A DNA stretch of 64,000 bases from Micromonospora echinaurantiaca (GCF_900090235.1 NZ_LT607750.1:4021001-4085000); one strand, 5' to 3'. Shown: positions 41,392-51,051, numbered from the stretch's first letter. Notes: generated from the sequence alone by a model not told the origin. Numbers and translations: made by a program.

Positions 41392-42450
41392 TCACGGGTG
41401 GGTGGCGGGGAGGGTGGGGCTGGGCCAGTAGGGCCGGTCGGCGGAGCGCAGCGCCGCCGCGCGCAGGGCCGCCAGCTGGCGTTCCACCTCGGCGAACTGG
41501 TCCGGCGGCAGCGGCCCCCAGCGCAGCGCGCCGGCGTTCTCCTCGACCTGGGCGACGGTACGGCAGCCGGGGATCGGCACGCTCCGGCCGCTGCGCGCCC
41601 AGATCCAGCCCAACGCGCCCTGGGCCAGGGTGCGCCCGTCGCCGGTGAGCGCCGCCCGCACCGCGGTGACCCGGCGCAGCCACTCCGGCGCCGGCCGGCC
41701 GCCGCGGAACCACTCCAGCCAGCCCGGCGCGACCCCGCGCACGTCGTCGCGGGGCAGCGTGGAGCCGGCGGTGTACTTGCCGGTGAGCAGCCCCATCCCG
41801 AGCGGCCCCCGGACGACGCTGGCCAGGTCGTACTTGTCGCAGACGGCGAGCAGCTCGGGGGCGTCGCGGAGCACCGAGAGGGCGTGCTGCACGGCGGTGG
41901 CGCGCGGGGCGCCGTGGCCGAACGCGGCGGCCCGGTCGGGGCGGTCGGTGCTCCAGCCGTACGCCCGGATCAGGCCGTCGGCGACCAGGTCCTCCAGGGT
42001 GCCGACCAGCGCCTCGGCCCGGGGCACCGGCAGGTCGGCCAGGTGCAGCTGGTAGAGGTCGATCCGGTCGGTGTCCAGCCGGCGCAGCGAGTCGTGCACG
42101 GCCCGCCGCAGGTACGCCGGGGAGGCGTCCTCCCCGGTCGCCTGCCGGGTCGCCTCGTCGAAGGTGTAGCCCCACTTGGTGGCGATCACCGCCTCGTCCC
42201 GCCGGCCGGCGAGCGCGCGGCCGAGGATCCGCTCGCCGTGGCCCGCCCCGTACGTGTCGGCGGTGTCGAAGAGGGTGACGCCGAGGTCGAGCGCGCGCCG
42301 TACGGCCCGGACCGACTCCTCGTCGTCGACCGCGCCCCAACCCAGCGGCTGGCTGCCCTCGGCCCACGGGCCACCGATCGCCCAGCACCCCATGCCGAGG
42401 GCACTGACCTCGATGCCGCTGCGGCCCAACGTCCGCGTGCTGACTGCCAT
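41392..42450 (-). CDS. Aldo/keto reductase
   Basis: 352 residues. The catalytic tetrad is visible: D and Y in LFDTADTYGAGHGERILG, K in VIATKWGYTF and H in IDLYQLHLADL. The late motif GWIWARSGRSVPIPGCRTVAQVEENAGAL binds the NADP phosphate. TIM-barrel NADPH-dependent oxidoreductase with unknown substrate. It lies 50 bp downstream of the HIT gene on the same strand and may be cotranscribed. Confidence 0.9.
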   Translation of the reverse strand: MAVSTRTLGRSGIEVSALGMGCWAIGGPWAEGSQPLGWGAVDDEESVRAVRRALDLGVTLFDTADTYGAGHGERILGRALAGRRDEAVIATKWGYTFDEATRQATGEDASPAYLRRAVHDSLRRLDTDRIDLYQLHLADLPVPRAEALVGTLEDLVADGLIRAYGWSTDRPDRAAAFGHGAPRATAVQHALSVLRDAPELLAVCDKYDLASVVRGPLGMGLLTGKYTAGSTLPRDDVRGVAPGWLEWFRGGRPAPEWLRRVTAVRAALTGDGRTLAQGALGWIWARSGRSVPIPGCRTVAQVEENAGALRWGPLPPDQFAEVERQLAALRAAALRSADRPYWPSPTLPATHP

Positions 42451-42499
42451 CGGCAGATCGTGCCACCCGGCGGGCCCGGACGGGTGGTACGCGGCCGAT

Positions 42500-43045
42500 T
42501 CAGGACGGCCAGGCGCGGGCCAGCAGTTCCCGGGTGTCGCCGAGCAGTTGGGGCAGCACCTTGGTGCGGCCGATCACCGGCATGAAGTTGGCGTCGCCGC
42601 CCCAGCGCGGCACCACATGCTGGTGCAGGTGCGCGGCGATCCCGGCCCCGGCCACGCCGCCCTGGTTCATCCCGAGGTTGAACCCGTGGGCGTTGCTGAC
42701 CTTGCGGATCACCCGCATCGCGGTCTGCGTGTAGGTCGCCAGCTCGCCGGTCTCCGCCGCGTCCAGGTCGGTGTAGTCGGCGACGTGCCGGTAGGGACAG
42801 ACCAGCAGGTGACCCGGGTTGTACGGGTAGAGGTTGAGCACCACGAAGACGTGCTCGCCCCGCGCCACCACCAGGCTCTCCTCCGGCGGCCGCCCCGGCG
42901 CCAGGCAGAACGGGCAACCGGTGGGCTTCTCGTAGCCGCCCTCGGGTCGGTCCTCGCCGGAGATGTAGGTCATCCGGTGCGGCGTCCAGAGCCGCTCCAG
43001 GCCGTCGGCCATGCCGCTGTCCGTGTGCCGTTCCGCCCCTGTCAC
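42500..43045 (-). CDS. HIT-family Ap4A phosphorylase/hydrolase-like protein
   Basis: 181 residues from the GTG at 43045; an ATG 11 codons later is an alternative. Zinc-type cysteines in GCPFCLAPG, LVCPYRHVADYTDL, and the catalytic HIT triad AAHLHQHVVPRW (H-x-H-x-H). Mycobacterial Rv2613c, at the same place between pgsA and thrS, is an Ap4A phosphorylase. This supports nucleotide-dinucleoside turnover here too. Confidence 0.92.
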   Translation of the reverse strand: MTGAERHTDSGMADGLERLWTPHRMTYISGEDRPEGGYEKPTGCPFCLAPGRPPEESLVVARGEHVFVVLNLYPYNPGHLLVCPYRHVADYTDLDAAETGELATYTQTAMRVIRKVSNAHGFNLGMNQGGVAGAGIAAHLHQHVVPRWGGDANFMPVIGRTKVLPQLLGDTRELLARAWPS

Positions 43046-43185
43046 AAGCCGATCCTACGGACCCGGCCCGGCCGGCGGCGATGCCCGCCGGCGGGATGTC
43101 CGTTCCTGCAAGTTGTTGACGGATCGAAGCGCGCCCCTGAAAATTCCATGCATTCAGATACTTCCATTTACCGATGGAGGGCTCC

Positions 43186-43920
43186 ATGATCCGACGGCTC
43201 GGCAGGTTCTTCGCGGCGCTCGCGCTGGCCGCCGCCACCACGGTGGTCGGCGTCACCCTCACCCCCGGGGCGGCGCACGCCGACGGCTGCTACACCTGGG
43301 GACGCACGCTGTCCCAGGGGATGTCCGGCGAGGACGTCCGGCAACTCCAGATCCGCGTCTCCGGCTACCCCGGCTACGGCGCGGTGATCGGCCTCGACGG
43401 CGCGTACGGCCCGGCCACCGCGGCGGCGGTGACCCGCTTCCAGCAGGCGTACGGCCTGAGCGCGGACGGCATCGCCGGCCCGCAGACCTTCAACAAGATC
43501 TACGCGTTGCAGGACGACGACTGCACCCCGGTCAACTTCAGCTACGCGGAATGGAACAAGTGCAACAGCACCTGGTCCGGCGGAGCGGTCTCGGCCAGCA
43601 CCGCCAAGTTCAACGCGCGGGTGTCGATGTGGAAGCTCCAGGCCATGCGGCACGCCCTCGGCGACGTGCCGATCTACCTCAGCAGTGGCTTCCGCAGCTA
43701 CACCTGCAACAGCGCGGTCGGCGGGGCCTCCAACAGCCGGCACCTCTACGGCGACGGAATCGACCTGACCGGGTCTCCCTCGTTCTGCCGGCTGGCGCAG
43801 CAGGCCCGCTACCACGGCTTCACCAACATCCTCGGACCCGGCTACCCGGGTCACAACGACCACACCCACCTGGGTAACAGCCCGAGCCGGTCCTGGTCCG
43901 CGCCGACCTGCGGGATCTGA
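43186..43920 (+). CDS. Secreted peptidoglycan-binding D,D-peptidase (M15-like)
   Basis: 244 residues; the ATG at 43186 is chosen because GGAGGG lies 7 nt upstream. The signal peptide ends near AHA (residue 30). A PG_binding_1 domain follows (GMSGEDVRQLQIRVSGY, then YGPATAAAVTRFQQAYGLSADGIAGPQT). The C-terminal VanY/M15 fold has zinc residues in SRHLYGDGID and HNDHTHLG. Four or more cysteines suggest disulfides. It should trim peptide stems of the cell wall. TTGACG at 43116 may be its -35. Confidence 0.9.
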   Translation: MIRRLGRFFAALALAAATTVVGVTLTPGAAHADGCYTWGRTLSQGMSGEDVRQLQIRVSGYPGYGAVIGLDGAYGPATAAAVTRFQQAYGLSADGIAGPQTFNKIYALQDDDCTPVNFSYAEWNKCNSTWSGGAVSASTAKFNARVSMWKLQAMRHALGDVPIYLSSGFRSYTCNSAVGGASNSRHLYGDGIDLTGSPSFCRLAQQARYHGFTNILGPGYPGHNDHTHLGNSPSRSWSAPTCGI

Positions 43921-43936
43921 CGGCTGACTATTCGTC

Positions 43937-43971
43937 GACGAAGGCCCCCCGCGGCGCGGGGGGCCTTCGTC
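43937..43971. terminator. Bidirectional hairpin terminator
   Basis: 15-bp perfect stem (43937-43951 with 43957-43971), 5-nt loop, between convergent genes. Confidence 0.85.
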
Positions 43972-43980
43972 ACGCCAGGG

Positions 43981-45990
43981 TCAGGCGGCCGACGGCCCGA
44001 TGTTGCTCCGCGTGGTGACCACGTCCAGCACGTGGGCGACCGCCTCGGCCATCGGCACCCCGTTGCGCTGCGAGCCGTCCCGGTAGCGGAACGAGACGGT
44101 GCCGACCGCCACGTCGTCGTCGCCGGCGATCACCATGAACGGGATCTTCTGCTGCTGGGCGGTGCGGATCTTCTTCTGCATCCGGTCGTCGCCGGTGTCG
44201 ACCTCGGCCCGGATCCCCTCGGCACGCAGCGCCGCGACGAACCCGTGCAGGTAGTCGGCGTGCTCGTCGCGGATCGGGATGCCGACCACCTGCACCGGGG
44301 ACAGCCAGGCCGGGAAGGCGCCGGCGTAGTGCTCGGTGAGCACCCCGACGAACCGCTCGATCGAGCCGAACTTGGCGCAGTGAATCATCACCGGCTGCTG
44401 CCGGGTGCCGTCGGCCGCCTGGTACTCCAGCCCGAAGCCCTTGGGCTGGTTGAAGTCGTACTGGATGGTCGACATCTGCCAGGTACGGCCGATCGCGTCC
44501 TTGGCCTGCACCGAGATCTTCGGGCCGTAGAAGGCCGCGCCGCCCGGGTCGGGGACGAGTTCCAGCCCGGTCTCCTTCGCGCACTGCTCCAGCACCGCGG
44601 TCGCGGTCGCCCAGTCCTCCTCCGAGCCGACGAACTTGTCCGGGCGGGACTCGTCCCGGGTCGACAGCTCCAGGTAGAAGTCGGTGATGCCGAAGTCGCG
44701 CAGCAGGCCGAGCACGAACGCCAGCAGGTGCTTGACCTCGGCCGGCGCCTGCTCCTTGGTGCAGTACGAGTGCGAGTCGTCCTGGGTGAAGCCGCGCACC
44801 CGGGTGAGCCCGTGGATGACGCCCGACTTCTCGTACCGGTAGACCGACCCGAACTCGAACAGCCGCATCGGCAGCTCACGGTAGGACCGCCCGCGCGACC
44901 TGTAGATCAGGTTGTGCATCGGGCAGTTCATCGCCTTGAGGTAGTAGTCGCTGCCCTCCATCTGCATCGGAGGGAACATCGTGTCCTTGTAGTAGGGCAG
45001 GTGGCCCGAGGTGTGGAAGAGGCCTTCCTTCGAGATGTGCGGCGTCCCGACGTACTGGAAGCCCTCCTCGATGTGGCGGGCCCGGACGTAGTCCTCCATC
45101 TCCCGCTTGAGCACACCACCCTTGGGGTGGAAGACCGCCAGCCCGGAGCCGATCTCGTCGGGGAAGCTGAACAGGTCGAGGTCCGCACCGAGCTTGCGGT
45201 GGTCGCGCCGGGCGGCCTCCTCCAACAGCTTCAGGTACGCCTTGAGCTCGTCCCGGGTCGGCCAGGCGGTGCCGTACACCCGCTGCAGCTGGGGGTTCTT
45301 CTCCGACCCACGCCAGTACGCGGCGGCCGAGCGCATCAGCTTGAACGCCCCGATCAGCCGGGTGTTCGGCAGGTGCGGGCCGCGGCACAGGTCCGACCAG
45401 CAGACCTTGTCCTCGTTCGCGGCCAGGTTGTCGTAGATGGTCAGCTCGCCGCCGCCGACCTCCATCACCTCGGACGAGTCCAGGCCCTCGCCCTTGACGT
45501 CGATCAGCTCCAGCTTGAACGGCTCGGCGGCCAGCTCGGCCTTCGCCTCGTCCAGGCTGCGGAACCGCCGCCGGCGGAACCGCTGGCCGGACTTGATGAT
45601 CTCCTGCATCCGCTTCTCGAGCCGGGTCAGGTCGTCCGGCTGGAACGGCTTGTCGACCGCGAAGTCGTAGTAGAAGCCGTTCTCGATCGGCGGGCCGATG
45701 CCGAGCTTGGCCTCCGGGAAGATGTCCTGCACGGCCTGGGCGAGCACGTGCGCGGTGGAGTGGCGCAGCACGTTCAGCCCGTCCGGGGAGTCCAGGCTGA
45801 CCGGCTCGACCTCGGTGTCGACGGCCGGCATCCAGTCCAGGTCGTGCAGCACGTCCTGCGGGTCGCGGACCACGACGATCGCCTTCGGCCCGGCGGCGGG
45901 CAGCCCGGCCGCGGCCACCGCGTCGGCCGCCGTGGTCCCGGCGGCGACGACGACGGGGTCGGCCACGGCGGGGGTACGGGGTGCGGACAC
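43981..45990 (-). CDS. thrS: Threonyl-tRNA synthetase
   Basis: 669 residues from the GTG at 45990, chosen for the GGAGGAG 5 nt upstream. TGS-like N-terminus, editing domain with [12 protein letters not shown], then the class II core: FYYDF, motif 2 [27 protein letters not shown] with zinc-site residues around MNCPMH, motif 3 and the C-terminal anticodon-binding domain ([22 protein letters not shown]). Charges tRNA-Thr. No T-box-like leader was recognised; a TAGCAT -10 box lies at 46044-46049 on the minus strand. Confidence 0.97.
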   Translation of the reverse strand: MSAPRTPAVADPVVVAAGTTAADAVAAAGLPAAGPKAIVVVRDPQDVLHDLDWMPAVDTEVEPVSLDSPDGLNVLRHSTAHVLAQAVQDIFPEAKLGIGPPIENGFYYDFAVDKPFQPDDLTRLEKRMQEIIKSGQRFRRRRFRSLDEAKAELAAEPFKLELIDVKGEGLDSSEVMEVGGGELTIYDNLAANEDKVCWSDLCRGPHLPNTRLIGAFKLMRSAAAYWRGSEKNPQLQRVYGTAWPTRDELKAYLKLLEEAARRDHRKLGADLDLFSFPDEIGSGLAVFHPKGGVLKREMEDYVRARHIEEGFQYVGTPHISKEGLFHTSGHLPYYKDTMFPPMQMEGSDYYLKAMNCPMHNLIYRSRGRSYRELPMRLFEFGSVYRYEKSGVIHGLTRVRGFTQDDSHSYCTKEQAPAEVKHLLAFVLGLLRDFGITDFYLELSTRDESRPDKFVGSEEDWATATAVLEQCAKETGLELVPDPGGAAFYGPKISVQAKDAIGRTWQMSTIQYDFNQPKGFGLEYQAADGTRQQPVMIHCAKFGSIERFVGVLTEHYAGAFPAWLSPVQVVGIPIRDEHADYLHGFVAALRAEGIRAEVDTGDDRMQKKIRTAQQQKIPFMVIAGDDDVAVGTVSFRYRDGSQRNGVPMAEAVAHVLDVVTTRSNIGPSAA

Positions 45991-46043
45991 GGTGACTCCT
46001 CCAGCAGACGGAACGGATGTACGCCGACACGCGGCTCCTGCCG

Positions 46044-46049
46044 ATGCTA
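46044..46049 (-). promoter_or_regulatory. Predicted -10 box for thrS
   Basis: TAGCAT on the minus strand, giving a leader of about 45 nt. The rest of the 45991-46349 gap shows no gene; it should also hold the promoter of the divergent DUF1775 gene. Confidence 0.4.
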
Positions 46050-46349
46050 TCGGTCGTGCTCGCCGGCACGGTCGGCGACGCCCACCGCCCGACGGTCGGT
46101 CGTCGACCCGCCCGACGCCCGGCGAGTGGCGGCCGGCGGCCGGCGTGCGGCAGCGGCAACGGGCGGTCGGCCCACGGGCGCGCCCCGGGCGATCGGTGGG
46201 CGGACGCGCCCGGGCTGTCCGGGCGCCGGTCGCCGCAGGGGAACCGTGGGCGGCAACCGGGCGGTTGAACCATTTCGGCGCGGGATCCGAACTACCGGGT
46301 GTGGCCGGAAACCGGTGCCGGCCGCGTGGAGACGGATGGGGACCCGAAG

Positions 46350-47357
46350 ATGGCGATGACACGCGGCCTGGGCCGTCGGGCCGGGGCGGTGGCCGCCCTG
46401 GCCGCGGCCGGCGTGCTGGTCTGGCCCGCCACGGCGGACGCGGCGGACGTGACGACCAACCCGACGCAGGCCCGGCAGGGCGACGCGGTGAAGCTGGAGT
46501 TCGTGGTGCCCGAGGAGCGGCCCGGCACCCGGACCGACCGGATCGAGGTCCGCCTGCCGGCCGACGCGCCGATCGCCGAGGTGTACCCGATGTCGGTCGA
46601 CGGCTGGGCGCCCCGGATCGTCACCCGCCGGCTGGACCAGCCGGTGACCGACCTGCACGGTATCCGGCTCGACACGGTCACCAGCGCGGTGACCTGGACC
46701 CGGATGCCCGGATACGGCGCCGCCCCGGCTCGGCTCACCCTCTCCATGGGGCCGCTGCCGCAGGTCGACCGGCTCACCTTCCAGGTGATCCAGACGTACG
46801 CCGACGGCACGGTGGTGCGCTGGGCCGATCCGGCCGGTGCCCACCGGGCGCCGGTGCTGGCCCTGTCCCCCGCCGCGCCCGGAGCGGTCGCCGGGCACGC
46901 CGGCCACGGAGCCCGACCGGCCGGCGGCACGGACGCCGGAGGCGCGGCGCCCGGGTTGGCCGCCGGCGGTGGCGCGCCCGCGCCGGGGGCCGGGGCGGAC
47001 GACGGCGGAAACGCCGACGCGCTGCTCGCCGCGGGCCTGCTCGCCGGGCTGGGCGGCGGGGCGGCGATCGGTTGGCTGGCCAGCCGGTGGCGCCGCCGCG
47101 AGCCGGCCGCCCCGATCGACCGGTCCGTGCTCGACGAGGAGCCATCCGCGCCGGCCGGCACCCGAGCGGTGGCACCCCTGGGCGCCGACCCGACCCCGGA
47201 GGTCCCGGCCACCGACAGCCCGACCCCGGCCGGCGGCAGTCCGGCGCCGGCCGGCGACGACGGTCCGGCACCCCGACCGGCGGAGTTGCCGCAGGACGAG
47301 ACGGCTGCGGGATCGCGGCCGCCGGTCGGTGCGGTACGCGGTTCGGCCCCGATCTGA
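46350..47357 (+). CDS. DUF1775 (YcnI-like) membrane-anchored surface protein
   Basis: 335 residues; ATG at 46350, with a second ATG two codons on. Signal peptide to about residue 33 (ATADA). The DUF1775 domain follows: [37 protein letters not shown]. This is the YcnI fold, known in other bacteria to bind copper through an N-terminal His that is absent here. A Gly/Ala/Pro linker leads to one membrane helix ([20 protein letters not shown]) and a long disordered acidic cytoplasmic tail. Confidence 0.85.
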   Translation: MAMTRGLGRRAGAVAALAAAGVLVWPATADAADVTTNPTQARQGDAVKLEFVVPEERPGTRTDRIEVRLPADAPIAEVYPMSVDGWAPRIVTRRLDQPVTDLHGIRLDTVTSAVTWTRMPGYGAAPARLTLSMGPLPQVDRLTFQVIQTYADGTVVRWADPAGAHRAPVLALSPAAPGAVAGHAGHGARPAGGTDAGGAAPGLAAGGGAPAPGAGADDGGNADALLAAGLLAGLGGGAAIGWLASRWRRREPAAPIDRSVLDEEPSAPAGTRAVAPLGADPTPEVPATDSPTPAGGSPAPAGDDGPAPRPAELPQDETAAGSRPPVGAVRGSAPI

Positions 47358-47449
47358 GCCGACCCGCACCAGGCCGGCCAGCGTCACCCACCCGCGGTCG
47401 ACCTGTCCGCACAGCCCGCGAGCCGCGCGCAGCAGCCGGTCTCGGCCAG

Positions 47450-47503
47450 GCCGAGCGGCACGGCCCAGCCGAGCGGCACCGGCCCAGCCGAGCGGCACGG
47501 CCC
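47450..47503. repeat. Three tandem GC-rich repeats
   Basis: GCCGAGCGGCACGGCCCA (47450-47467), the same with one inserted C (47468-47486), and GCCGAGCGGCACGGCCC (47487-47503). It lies in the 210-bp gap between convergent genes, where no other feature was seen. Confidence 0.7.
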
Positions 47504-47567
47504 GGCGAAGCGACACCCGCCCGCGGCGCGACACCGGCCCGGCGGACCGACCCGGCCAGCCGCACAG

Positions 47568-48488
47568 TCAGTCCAGCCAGTCCGGCAGCGGCTCGCGGGC
47601 GGCCAGCCACTCCGAGGGCACGCCACCCGGGGTGCCGACGCCGGTGTGCGCGGCCACCACCGCGCCGGCGATCGCCGCCGTGGTGTCGACGTCGCCGCCC
47701 GCCTCGACGCAGGCGCGGATCGCCGCCGGGTAGTCGTCCAGGTGCACCGCGGCCACCCAGAGGGTGAAGGCGACGGTGTCCTGGGCGGTCACCCGGGAGC
47801 CGTTGCCGAGCGCGTCGACCACCGCCGGCAGCGGCCGGCCGAGCAGTTCCACCGCGCGGCGTACGCCCCGGTGCACCTCGCTGCCCGGGTCGAGCAGCGC
47901 GGCCACCGCGGCGAGCAGCCGGTCCGGCGCCGGCCGGTACCCGTCCAACCGGGCGCGGGTGGCCAGCGCGGCGGCCACCGCCACCGCGACCGCCCCGGCG
48001 ATCCCCTCCGGATGGGCGTGGGTCACCTCGGCCGACGCCCGGGCCTGGGCGGCCGCCCGGGTCGTCGAGTCGGCGAACCACGCGCCCAGCGGGCCGACCC
48101 GCATCGCCGCGCCGTTGCCGCACGAGCCCTGCCCGTCGAAGGCGGACGCGGCGGCCACCGGCCACGGCGTGCCGGTGCGGATCAGCCGCAGAATCGTCAC
48201 CGCGCCCGGCCCGTACCCCCGATAGGGCTCGCACCGCTCGGCGAAGGCCGCGGCGAGCGCGTCCCGGTCGATCCGGCCGGCGTCGGCCAGGGCGGCCACC
48301 ACCGAGCAGGCCATCTCGGTGTCGTCGGTCCACTCCCAGGGCGGCGGGGGCAGCTTCCCGGCGGCCAGGTCGGCCGGGTGCCGGCCGGGGACGAAGAACT
48401 GCGAGCCGAGCGCGTCGCCGACCGAGAGACCGGCGAGGCTGTCCCGGGCGAGGGCCAGGCGGGTGTCGGAAAAGAGGGTGAAGGACAT
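47568..48488 (-). CDS. ADP-ribosylglycohydrolase-family protein
   Basis: 306 residues from the ATG at 48488. The DraG/ARH family metal sites are present: SVGDALGSQF, WTDDTEMA (paired metal aspartates) and GGDVDTTAAIAGAVVAAHTG. It should remove ADP-ribose from protein or another acceptor. No ADP-ribosyltransferase gene lies nearby. Divergent from the response regulator at 48562 with a 73-bp gap. Confidence 0.93.
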   Translation of the reverse strand: MSFTLFSDTRLALARDSLAGLSVGDALGSQFFVPGRHPADLAAGKLPPPPWEWTDDTEMACSVVAALADAGRIDRDALAAAFAERCEPYRGYGPGAVTILRLIRTGTPWPVAAASAFDGQGSCGNGAAMRVGPLGAWFADSTTRAAAQARASAEVTHAHPEGIAGAVAVAVAAALATRARLDGYRPAPDRLLAAVAALLDPGSEVHRGVRRAVELLGRPLPAVVDALGNGSRVTAQDTVAFTLWVAAVHLDDYPAAIRACVEAGGDVDTTAAIAGAVVAAHTGVGTPGGVPSEWLAAREPLPDWLD

Positions 48489-48561
48489 CGTTGTACCAGC
48501 TTGCCGGGTTGGCAGGAGCGCCGCAACGCGATCAACTTGCCACGGGCAGTACCGTCTTGGG

Positions 48562-49251
48562 GTGGCCACCGTGCTCCTGGTCGAAGATGATCACGTCGTA
48601 CGCGGCGCGATGCTGCGGTCCCTCGCCGACCGGGGGCACGCCGTGCACGCCGTCGGCACCGCGCTGGACGCGCTGCGCCGGGTCGCCGCCGAGACACCCG
48701 ATCTCGTCGTGCTCGACCTCGGCCTGCCCGACCTGGACGGCTCGGACGCGCTGCGGATGCTGCGCGGCATCACCGACGTACCGATCATCATCGCCACCGC
48801 CCGGGACGACGAGCAGTCGGTGGTCCGCCTGCTGCGCGCCGGCGCCGACGACTACATGGTCAAGCCGTTCACCGGCGCGCACCTGGACGCCCGGATCACC
48901 ACCGTGCTGCGCCGGGCGGGCCGGGCCAGCCGGAGCGTCCAGCCGGCCGTGCACGTCGTCGGTGGGCTCCGGGTGGACGTCGGGGAGCGCAGCGCCCACC
49001 TCGACGGTGAGCCGCTGGCGCTGACCCGCAAGGAATTCGACCTGTTGGCGTATCTCGCCGCACGTCCGGGCCGGGTAGTGTCCCGCCGGGAGCTCTTGGA
49101 GGAGGTATGGCGGCAGCCATCGGTCGGCGAGGATCAGACCATCGACGTTCACCTGTACTGGCTGCGCCGCAAAATGGGCGAGTCCGCGGCGAAGCCGCGC
49201 TACCTGCGCACCGTGCGGGGGGTCGGCTTCCGGCTGGTGGCGCCGGACTGA
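48562..49251 (+). CDS. Response regulator, OmpR family
   Basis: 229 residues from the GTG at 48562. Receiver: EDD acidic pocket, phospho-acceptor in LVVLDLGLPDLDG, K in YMVKPF. Winged-helix C-terminus: LTRKEFDLLAYLAARPGRVVSRRELLEEVW and the wing RYLRTVRGVGFRL. The TACCGT -10 box at 48550-48555 lies 6 nt before the start codon, so the transcript is probably leaderless. Its stop overlaps the kinase start (CTGA). Confidence 0.95.
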   Translation: MATVLLVEDDHVVRGAMLRSLADRGHAVHAVGTALDALRRVAAETPDLVVLDLGLPDLDGSDALRMLRGITDVPIIIATARDDEQSVVRLLRAGADDYMVKPFTGAHLDARITTVLRRAGRASRSVQPAVHVVGGLRVDVGERSAHLDGEPLALTRKEFDLLAYLAARPGRVVSRRELLEEVWRQPSVGEDQTIDVHLYWLRRKMGESAAKPRYLRTVRGVGFRLVAPD

Positions 49252-50678
49252 GGATCACGCTGGCCCTGCTCACGGCCGGCATGTGCGCCCTGGCGGCGCT
49301 CGCCTTCCTGATCCCCCTCGGTGCGGTCCTCGGCGACCGTACCCAGGACGAGGCGGTGGCGGACGCCGCCCGGCGCGGCGCGCTGGTGACCGGGGCGCTC
49401 GCGGTCAGCACCGACCCGGCGGTGGTGCTCCGGGCCGTCGAGGCCAGCGGCGACGACCCGGCGACCCGGCCGGTGGTGCACGGGCTGGGCCTGAACGAGT
49501 CGGCGGGCCGGGCCCGCCCGGCGGACCTGGACCGGGCCCGGTCCGAACGCCGCTCGCTGGTCGTCGACGTGGCCGGCGGCGTGGTCCGGCTCGACCCGGT
49601 GGTGCTCGGCGAGCGGACGGCCGTGGTCGAGGTGTTCGTGCCCGAGTCGGACGGCGGCCTCGGCGGACGCTGGCTGCTGCTGTTCGGAGTGGCCGCCGCG
49701 CTGACCGGTGCGGCGGTGCTGGTGGTCGACCGGGTCGCCGCGCGGGCCGTCGAGTCGGCCCAGGGCCTGGCCAGGGCGGCGCTCGCGGTGGGCGACGGCG
49801 ATCTGGGCGTACGCGTCGAGCCGAGCGGGCCGCGCGAGCTGGCCGAGGCCGGGCACGCCTTCAACCGGATGGCCGACCGGCTGGTGGTCTCCCGCACCGA
49901 CGAGCGGGAGCTGGTGGCGGACCTGTCGCACCGGCTGCGCACCCCGCTGACCGTGCTGCGCCTAGACGCCGAGGCGTTGGAGTCCGACGACACCAGCGTG
50001 GGCACGTTCAGCGAGGCGGAGCTGGACCGCCGGCGCACCATCCGCCGGATCCGGCAGGCGATCGTCACCCTCGAGGGCGAGATCGACGTACTGATCAAGA
50101 CCACCCGCAAGGCGGTCACCCACGAGACCGGGCCGGCCATGTGCGACGTCAGCGAGGTGGTCCGGGACCGGATGGTGTTCTGGGCGGCGCTCGCCGGCGA
50201 CCAGAACCGCCCGCACCGGGTGATCGGCGCCCAGCTGCGCATCCCCGCCCCGGTGCCGCGGGCCGAACTGGCCGCCGCGCTGGACGCGGTGATCGGCAAC
50301 GTGTTCCGGTACACCCCCCAGGGCACCGCGTTCGAGGTGGCGGTCTCCCGGCGGGACGGCTACGTGGCGATCCGCATCGACGACGCCGGGCCCGGGATCG
50401 CCAACCCCGACCGGGCGCTGCGCCGGGGCGCCAGCGACCAGGGCTCGACCGGCCTCGGGCTGGACATCGCCAAGCGGGTGGCGTTGCAGGCCAACGGCTC
50501 GGTGAGCATCGACCGGGCCCGGCTGGGCGGAGCCAGCGTGGTGATGCTCCTCGCCGACCCGGAGGCGGCGCCGCGTCAGGTCAACCGGTTCGGGCTGGTC
50601 GGCCGGATGGCCCGGGAGGCGCGGGAGCAGAAGAGCGCCGGCCGCCGCTGGCCCTGCCAGCGCCCCTCCGCCGGCTGA
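49248..50678 (+). CDS. Sensor histidine kinase with probable CTG start
   Basis: 476 residues if it begins at the CTG at 49248 (LRITLALLTAGM...). No ATG, GTG or TTG exists in frame between the out-of-place ATG at 49107 and the ATG at 49281, which would cut the first membrane helix. CTGA overlaps the response-regulator stop like the usual ATGA/GTGA. Two membrane helices bracket a sensor region of about 110 residues; then HAMP (ARAALAVGDGDLGVRVEPSGPRELAEAGHAFNRMADRL), H-box ADLSHRLRTPLTVL, N-box IGNVFRYTP and GLGLDIAKR. Confidence 0.85.
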   Translation: MRITLALLTAGMCALAALAFLIPLGAVLGDRTQDEAVADAARRGALVTGALAVSTDPAVVLRAVEASGDDPATRPVVHGLGLNESAGRARPADLDRARSERRSLVVDVAGGVVRLDPVVLGERTAVVEVFVPESDGGLGGRWLLLFGVAAALTGAAVLVVDRVAARAVESAQGLARAALAVGDGDLGVRVEPSGPRELAEAGHAFNRMADRLVVSRTDERELVADLSHRLRTPLTVLRLDAEALESDDTSVGTFSEAELDRRRTIRRIRQAIVTLEGEIDVLIKTTRKAVTHETGPAMCDVSEVVRDRMVFWAALAGDQNRPHRVIGAQLRIPAPVPRAELAAALDAVIGNVFRYTPQGTAFEVAVSRRDGYVAIRIDDAGPGIANPDRALRRGASDQGSTGLGLDIAKRVALQANGSVSIDRARLGGASVVMLLADPEAAPRQVNRFGLVGRMAREAREQKSAGRRWPCQRPSAG

Positions 50679-50978
50679 ACGCCTCGGCTACCGAATCGCC
50701 GCACGAACGCGGTCGCCGGCCGCGGCCGGGATTGGCCGGTGGCCGGCTGTGGGCCGGCGCAAGTCTTCCTTAGGTCTCGGTTAACGACGCCGCGGCGCCG
50801 GCCTGGGACTGCCACGATTCAGGTACGAACCCATCAGTTCCACCGGATGTTGCCCCGTGCACCCACCGCCGGTGGAGCCGTGCGCGCGGCGGGAGAAACG
50901 GTCCCCCCACACCTGCTCCCGCCGCGCGCCCACCTCCTCCCCGTTCCACCCGGCCGTCCCGCGCCGGCCGTGCCGAGG
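50679..50978. other. Intergenic region with a long-loop hairpin
   Basis: No convincing gene between the kinase stop and the palindromic repeat. It contains GCGCGCGGCGGGA (50882-50894) pairing perfectly with 50917-50929 across a 22-nt loop, which may be a terminator. Confidence 0.5.
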
Positions 50979-51051
50979 AAGATCGCGCTCGAACATGGAT
51001 GTAGTGGCCTCCCGTCGGGAGGCCACTACATCCTGGTTGTAGCGCGATCTT
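50979..51051. repeat. Palindromic repeat, copy B
   Basis: A 73-bp near-perfect inverted repeat centred at 51015. The core is GTAGTGGCCTCCC (51001-51013), GTC, GGGAGGCCACTAC. The outer arms are AAGATCGCGCT (50979-50989) and AGCGCGATCTT (51041-51051), with an imperfect segment between. The core and right flank match copy A at 8432-8485. Confidence 0.8.

Noticed and set aside
45991..46349. T-box leader before thrS
   Set aside because: No specifier-loop or T-box-like conserved sequence; the predicted leader is only about 45 nt.
49107..49247. ATG at 49107 as the start of the sensor kinase
   Set aside because: It lies deep inside the response-regulator gene and would add 47 residues with no similarity to sensor kinases ahead of the first membrane helix.
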